A stretch of DNA of 11,316 nt, taken from positions 1-11,316 of the forward strand of contig JASBSE010000180.1 of the NCBI GenBank assembly GCA_030149115.1, written 5' to 3'. Shown in pieces: positions 8,301-11,316 of this stretch. Made by a program: the position numbers and the translations under genes. The stretch is from Winogradskyella sp. (GTDB lineage Bacteria; Bacteroidota; Bacteroidia; Flavobacteriales; Flavobacteriaceae). The notes under the pieces were generated by a model. It did not search any database. It saw only the letters and a list, made by a program, of their open reading frames with translations, and was not told where the DNA came from. Numbering within the stretch: the stretch's first letter is position 1; each line of letters starts with the position of its first letter.

Positions 8301-8996
8301 GATATAATGAGTGGCGATTTTGTTACATTATCTGCATCAGGCGCTAATACTTACGAATGGAATAATGGAGCGACACAACCAAATATTGCAGTTAGTCCTT
8401 CCCAAACAACAACTTATGAAGTCAGAGGTTACATAGGTAATTGTTACGACGAAAAACAAGTGACGGTTAATGTTATACCAGAAGTTGAGGCAGATGCAGG
8501 TGAAGACCAAGAAATTTGCTTAGGTGATATTACAACTTTAACGGCAAATGGAGGTGATGAATATGTTTGGAGTACAGGTGAAACAACACAATCTATCCAA
8601 GTATCTCCAACAGAGACAACAGAATATACTGTCACAGTATTTAATGCACTAGATTTTGATGAGGACACCGTAACTGTCTTTGTTAACAATGATTGTAATG
8701 ATGACGTAGTAGTTGAAGACCCTATTGATGGCACAGCTTTAGAATTTGAATTTACTGTATATCCTAACCCAGCAAATGAATATGTAGATATTAAGCTTTC
8801 AGGAAGTGATCAATTAACTGGTTTTTACTTGTATGATTTAACAGGAAAACTAATATTTCAAAAAAGAGTTGAAAATGAAAGTTTAAATGTTTCTTCAACT
8901 ACTAGGATTGATGTTAGTAGCTTACGACCAGGTATATATTTAATTAAACTAGCAGACATACAAAGGGAATTATATAAAAGACTAATTGTGAGATAA
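5307..8996 (+). CDS. secreted PL1-family pectate-lyase-like protein with BIG2 domain, eight Ig-like repeats and T9SS sorting domain
   Basis: Numbering starts from the ATG at 5307 (1229 residues). An in-frame TTG at 5292 and an ATG at 5313, the latter seven bases after a purine-rich AGAAG, are alternative starts. Residues 1-32 form a signal peptide: a basic n-region, a Leu/Phe core, and likely cleavage after IYS, before QQL. Residues about 35-468 match polysaccharide lyase family 1 beta-helix proteins: TGGRGGEVVHVTNLNDSG, IVFDVSG, GITIAGQTAPEG, VVIRYVKFR, NVIFDH (D169-H170) and an HRIPG motif whose Arg242 sits at the catalytic-base position. The domain ends in GYTLLEEYLNQ. A BIG2 domain follows (about 478-561), then eight Ig-like repeats (564-1128), then a type A sorting domain (about 1146-1229) with YPNPANEYV and RPGIYLIKL. 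The protein should cross the outer membrane by T9SS and be anchored or released there. Several expected lyase-domain metal-site residues look replaced, so activity is uncertain. The likely target is a uronate-containing polymer, perhaps the one made by this locus. Confidence 0.9.
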   Translation: MKMKILKNLHLRKKSYTLFLLFLSLFYTNIYSQQLAFPSAMGAGAYSTGGRGGEVVHVTNLNDSGVGSLRWALTDDSNRVNSRTIVFDVSGVIQLNSDIYMSNNGNPGYYAHGITIAGQTAPEGNITITGGKIFLVGIDDVVIRYVKFRSTANVSGCLQSQGGDNVIFDHLTGSHVEAAEVTFSMVSNNATAEGLTTGKTIQNCLIHDSGLGLILGDTSPPNDTHHEEHTIINNVFVNVGHRIPGKIGGAVRMDIINNVAHNWFARLIRLDDWSYSLNHVGNYYSRGGRNNERSNLAYYGTRDGKIYDNGNYIDPSANYPDWTDFDPPRTDQLPATSFVDTPFPYNNASTLNIKPASDLKTDVVPFVGAYKYINNDGVVVEDRDVLDASAINKAITEYDGDTSQDVTYSITLAEIPTANNTRPTDFYLSNPHIPEAYLILRGITGSATIHNELQPSGYTLLEEYLNQVDSTESIPVVDVTGVDVTPETAEILIPDTISLTATITPSNATDQSGVWTSSDEAIATVDSSGIVTPVTVGEVTITFTTNDGGFSDSSVITVLPEAFEANAGQDQTICQGESVVLSASGGITYLWSNGEVTSSIEVSPTVTTIYTVTAFDDLGNSDDDTVTVTVNELPIAEAGDDQTICEGDTVTLIASGGNEFLWSTGETTASISVAPTSDTAYTVEVITNGCSSTDDVNVFVNPLPNITVSNDVTIMEGETTTLTVSGSDNYLWSTGETTESINVSPTATTTYTVASTSVNGCLISGEVTVTVVPELIANAGEDVEICSGEETVLTASGGVNYTWNTGETSSQITVSPNTTTTYTVTVEDNFGNSDSDSVTVTVNDSPILTITEDSTIIEGENIQLTVSGASNYLWSTGETSNTIVVSPNETTTYNVIGTIGSCSSQVQVTITVEELLVVSAGQDENVCEDDTYEVVLTASPGDSYLWSTGDTTQSIVVSPLSTTTYTVTVTSGIQEDTDDVTVFVNPNPDVVILNGESVDIMSGDFVTLSASGANTYEWNNGATQPNIAVSPSQTTTYEVRGYIGNCYDEKQVTVNVIPEVEADAGEDQEICLGDITTLTANGGDEYVWSTGETTQSIQVSPTETTEYTVTVFNALDFDEDTVTVFVNNDCNDDVVVEDPIDGTALEFEFTVYPNPANEYVDIKLSGSDQLTGFYLYDLTGKLIFQKRVENESLNVSSTTRIDVSSLRPGIYLIKLADIQRELYKRLIVR
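6996..8690 (+). repeat. array of eight Ig-like repeats of 68-74 codons inside the lyase-like gene
   Basis: Eight tandem units (residues 564-634, 635-704, 705-774, 775-846, 847-914, 915-988, 989-1059 and 1060-1128, counted from the ATG at 5307) share a pattern: an acidic start, LTASGG or LTVSGA, YLWSTGETT, I-VSP, TTTYTV, and VTVTVN or VTVFVN. Units 1, 2, 4, 6 and 8 open with AG-D-IC; units 3, 5 and 7 lack that cysteine and open with an EGE- or SGD-type turn. Pairwise divergence is high at the ends, but the coding sequence for LWSTGET is nearly the same in several units. This is the common Flavobacteriia adhesin-like Ig/PKD-like repeat, probably forming a beta-sandwich stalk between the lyase domain and the surface anchor. 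Repeat number may vary between strains. Confidence 0.88.
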
Positions 8997-9009
8997 ATTA
9001 TAAATGAGT

Positions 9010-9055
9010 ATCATAAAAAACAGGCAGGTTGTACAACCTGCCTGTTTTTTATGAT
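9010..9055. terminator. bidirectional intrinsic terminator, 46-bp perfect palindrome between convergent genes
   Basis: Each arm is 22 bases, with a TA at the centre and no mismatch. The GC-rich core ACAGGCAGGTTG is flanked by a run of six A on the left and six T on the right, so on either strand an RNA hairpin is followed by U residues. It begins 14 bases after the stop of the lyase-like gene. It contains the TAA stop of the convergent polymerase gene (9049-9051), so it should end transcription from both sides. Confidence 0.92.
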
Positions 9056-10179
9056 GTTACCAAAATATTTTCTCCTTCCTCAATTTCATCTAACTCGTCT
9101 TCATTTTTAGCTTCTTCAATTTGATATTGAATCCACATTGCAGCAAACGATACATAATAAAATGTAAAGAAATTATGATTGGCCATCAAGAAAAGCGATA
9201 GTGCAATAATCTGCATTATTAAGTTAGGCTTTTTATTAAAATAGACTATACTCATAACAATGAGGTACCCTATATAAAGAACAAACAAGATAAAAGGCAG
9301 TATACCAGCTTCACCAATTACCGTAAGAAATGAATTGTGAACTCCTTTACCATGTCCTTCTTTGCCAGAAAAAGATCCATAACCGTTTCCAATAAAAGGA
9401 GAATCCAGAATTTTATCATAGAATCTAGCCCAAGTGTCAGCTCTTGAATCTTCATTAAGTTCTTCTGTTGAAACATTTTCATTGTTGACTATACTTTTTA
9501 ATTGGTCAAACCTAGGATTATTAAGTCCTACAACTTCATCGATAAAGAAAAGAGTTCCTATAATCAAAAAACCAAGACCAAAAACCCTGATATTTTTCAC
9601 ACTGATTTTAAGGGAGATTACATTTATCAACAACCATATAACAATAAAAGTCCTAGAGAATGTCAACAAACCAGCTAGTGTAAAAATAAATTGTCCTATC
9701 AACTTTGCACTTACATTTTTAAGCCCATATGTCGTTGCATAGCCCGTAATACATATAAATCCTGCTTCATTTGGTTTTATGTAAAAACCACTGTATCTAC
9801 CATAATCACTAGTAAATAGAATTGCCTCTAAAATTATTGTAGCAGAGCCGATCAATAGAAAAAAATTATATTCTGAGACACTAATATTCTTTACCATTTC
9901 ATAAGCACAAATAAGATATATAAAGTACTTAATTGTGTCATAAATAAAACCAGATGTTAAGCCAATAAATTGAAATCCACCAATCATAAAGAACAAAATG
10001 GAAATAATAATAAGCCACCAGTTAGGACGTGTCTTTTTTCCAAAGAAATAATATAAAGTAAGAGATAGTATAGTTAGGTAACTCATCAAACTACCAACAC
10101 CTCCTCCAAAAGCAGATAGAGATACAGATGGTATGTTTAGCAATATTAAACCAAAACATATGTACTTTAATATTCTCAT
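9049..10179 (-). CDS. wzy: Wzy / O-antigen-ligase-like polysaccharide polymerase
   Basis: The product is a 376-residue membrane protein with roughly ten hydrophobic helices, within the usual size for Wzy_C / O-antigen ligase family members. LLTFSRTFIV (171-180) carries the arginine commonly seen after a Wzy helix, and KPNEAG (135-140) resembles the conserved Pro-Asn turn of the family. A large soluble loop (about 215-285), probably periplasmic, includes DSPFIGNGYGSF (259-270) and GVHNSFLTVIGEAG (279-292), the family signature with its conserved histidine. The C terminus ends in an acidic tail (about 353-371). It would polymerise Wzx-flipped repeat units in the periplasm; a ligase role is a less likely alternative given the neighbouring Wzx and glycosyltransferases. 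It begins 48 bases after the MBOAT gene on the same strand, presumably in one operon, and its stop lies inside the shared terminator. Confidence 0.85.
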   Translation of the reverse strand: MRILKYICFGLILLNIPSVSLSAFGGGVGSLMSYLTILSLTLYYFFGKKTRPNWWLIIISILFFMIGGFQFIGLTSGFIYDTIKYFIYLICAYEMVKNISVSEYNFFLLIGSATIILEAILFTSDYGRYSGFYIKPNEAGFICITGYATTYGLKNVSAKLIGQFIFTLAGLLTFSRTFIVIWLLINVISLKISVKNIRVFGLGFLIIGTLFFIDEVVGLNNPRFDQLKSIVNNENVSTEELNEDSRADTWARFYDKILDSPFIGNGYGSFSGKEGHGKGVHNSFLTVIGEAGILPFILFVLYIGYLIVMSIVYFNKKPNLIMQIIALSLFLMANHNFFTFYYVSFAAMWIQYQIEEAKNEDELDEIEEGENILVTS

Positions 10180-10227
10180 TTAATCAGCGTTAATATTTTT
10201 GGTTAGTTAAAAATATGGATTTCTAAC

Positions 10228-11316
10228 TTAAAATTGGAAATAAATAAACTCTTGTTGTTCACCTGTATAAATAAACATTAGAATAATCAATATCATATAA
10301 AAACTCCACCTTAGGGGTTTGTTAATAAAGTCAATTTTTTGAATTGCATATTCGCCAGCTCTTCCCAACCATTCGATCATCAAGAATAGACCTACTAGTC
10401 CCAAAACTGTAATCGGGAGAATATCAGGTTTGCTAAAAAGAGATTCAGAAAACATATCTTTTATATAGATAAATGCATTGGTTACGTTGTCAGCTCTAAA
10501 AAACACCCATGCAATAAGTGTTATGAAAAAGGTTAACAACATTTGAAATAATTCTTTTAAGGTTGGGAGATACTTCCCTTCCGAAACCAAATTGGTGTTA
10601 ACTCTATTCTTTTTTAGTAGGAGTAATGGTAAAAAGTATATAGCATTTAAAGCTCCCCAAACCACGAATGTCCAGTTGGCACCGTGCCAAAATCCGCTTA
10701 CAATAAAAATTATAAAAGTGTTTCGAATTTTCATCTTTGTACCACCTCTACTACCACCTAAAGGAATATATAAGTAATCTCTAAACCATGTAGACAATGA
10801 TATATGCCATCGTCTCCAAAATTCAGCAATATCTCTTGAAAAATATGGAAAAGCGAAATTCCGTTTTAGATTAAACCCAAATAAGCGTGAGATACCAATG
10901 GCAATATCAGAGTAACCAGAGAAATCACCATAAATCTGAAACGCAAAGAAAAAGGCGCCTAGTAAGAGTGTACTTCCGGAATACTCTTGCTGGTTGTTAA
11001 AGATCATATTGGCATAAGTAGCACAATTATCAGCAATGACAACTTTTTTAAATAAACCCCATAGTGCTTGACGCAAGCCATCTACGGCATTCTCATACAC
11101 AAATTCTCTTCTTTTATGGAATTGAGGTAATAGGTTAGTAGCTCTCTCAATGGGTCCAGCGACTAATTGAGGAAAAAAGCTAACAAAAGCCATAAAAGCC
11201 AAGAAGTCCTTAGTTGGCTCTAATTTCCTATTGTATACATCTATTGTATAACTCAAGGTTTGAAATGTATAGAAGCTAATACCAACAGGGAGGATAATGT
11301 TGAGTGTATTAATGCT
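10228..11316 (-). CDS. MBOAT family O-acyltransferase, AlgI-like (5' end cut by window edge)
   Basis: The frame stays open to the right edge, so the N terminus is missing; 362 residues are visible of perhaps 470-500 in the family. Visible residue 1 is at the edge. The start reads VGISFYTFQTLSYTIDVY (about 11-28), typical of AlgI-like proteins, followed by FFPQLVAGPIER and FQIYGDFSGYSDIAIG. AEFWRRWHISLSTWFRDYLY and FWHGANWTFVVWG carry the two histidine-containing motifs; the second holds the histidine usually taken as catalytic. Several hydrophobic helices follow, to a C terminus at EFIYFQF. AlgI-like proteins work in the inner membrane with a periplasmic partner to move acyl groups, usually acetyl, onto exported polysaccharides. 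A partner (AlgJ/AlgX or SGNH-hydrolase-like) may lie beyond the edge. A TTG at 11254-11256 should not be read as the start, because conserved sequence continues upstream of it. Confidence 0.92.
   Translation of the reverse strand, partial: SINTLNIILPVGISFYTFQTLSYTIDVYNRKLEPTKDFLAFMAFVSFFPQLVAGPIERATNLLPQFHKRREFVYENAVDGLRQALWGLFKKVVIADNCATYANMIFNNQQEYSGSTLLLGAFFFAFQIYGDFSGYSDIAIGISRLFGFNLKRNFAFPYFSRDIAEFWRRWHISLSTWFRDYLYIPLGGSRGGTKMKIRNTFIIFIVSGFWHGANWTFVVWGALNAIYFLPLLLLKKNRVNTNLVSEGKYLPTLKELFQMLLTFFITLIAWVFFRADNVTNAFIYIKDMFSESLFSKPDILPITVLGLVGLFLMIEWLGRAGEYAIQKIDFINKPLRWSFYMILIILMFIYTGEQQEFIYFQF

Noticed and set aside
6996..8690. CRISPR-like or phase-variable short-repeat array
   Set aside because: The repetition is at the protein-domain level (68-74 codons per unit) with diverged DNA; there are no identical short repeats with unique spacers and no homopolymeric switch tract in the coding frame.
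8444..8734. Minus-strand Ser/Thr/Val-rich open frames antisense to the Ig-like repeats (also 6704-6973)
   Set aside because: They mirror the Thr/Val-rich repeat codons of the real gene and show no independent family features.
10193..10216. AT-only hairpin (ATATTTTT and AAAAATAT around an 8-base loop) between the MBOAT and polymerase genes
   Set aside because: The stem has no GC pair and would be too weak for a terminator; the two genes are closely spaced on the same strand and probably co-transcribed.
11254..11256. TTG as start codon of the MBOAT gene
   Set aside because: The frame stays open to the window edge and the upstream residues (LPVGISFYTFQT) match the conserved AlgI-like sequence, so the gene is truncated by the window.

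Overview
The window reads as part of an exopolysaccharide or O-antigen-like surface polysaccharide locus from a Flavobacteriia-type member of the Bacteroidota. The pointers are strongly AT-rich DNA, a secreted protein with a type IX secretion (T9SS) type A C-terminal sorting domain, a TAnnTTTG-type -7 promoter element, and little sign of Shine-Dalgarno dependence. No tRNA, rRNA, CRISPR array, transposase or insertion sequence was recognised.

Layout. Positions 1-4825 hold a minus-strand unit, read from right to left: a Wzx-type flippase, a hexapeptide-repeat O-acyltransferase, a TupA-type ATP-grasp enzyme, a GT4 glycosyltransferase, and the N-terminal half of a second GT4 glycosyltransferase that runs off the left edge. 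The three middle genes are packed tightly, with two successive 8-base overlaps of the form ATGnnTAA. After a 481-base divergent intergenic region, one large plus-strand gene (5307-8996) encodes a secreted, modular, pectate-lyase-like protein: signal peptide, PL1-type beta-helix, a BIG2 domain, eight Ig-like repeats and a T9SS sorting domain. It converges on a second minus-strand unit (9049-11316): a Wzy/O-antigen-ligase-like polymerase and, upstream of it, an AlgI-like MBOAT acyltransferase cut by the right edge. A 46-bp perfect palindrome between the convergent genes looks like a shared bidirectional terminator.

How the genes may work together. The glycosyltransferases would build a lipid-linked repeat unit. 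The ATP-grasp enzyme may attach an amino acid to a uronic acid, and the hexapeptide enzyme may O-acylate a sugar. Wzx would flip the unit across the inner membrane, Wzy would polymerise it, and the MBOAT protein would probably acylate the polymer at the periplasmic side. The T9SS-exported lyase-like protein would sit on the cell surface or be released, where it could trim, release or bind the polymer. The most interesting points are this embedded surface lyase, which looks degenerate at metal-site positions but keeps its arginine motif, the alternating repeat types with complementary cysteines in its stalk, and the combination of a TupA-type enzyme with a uronate-lyase fold. Family assignments come from recognising sequence motifs; no database search was run.
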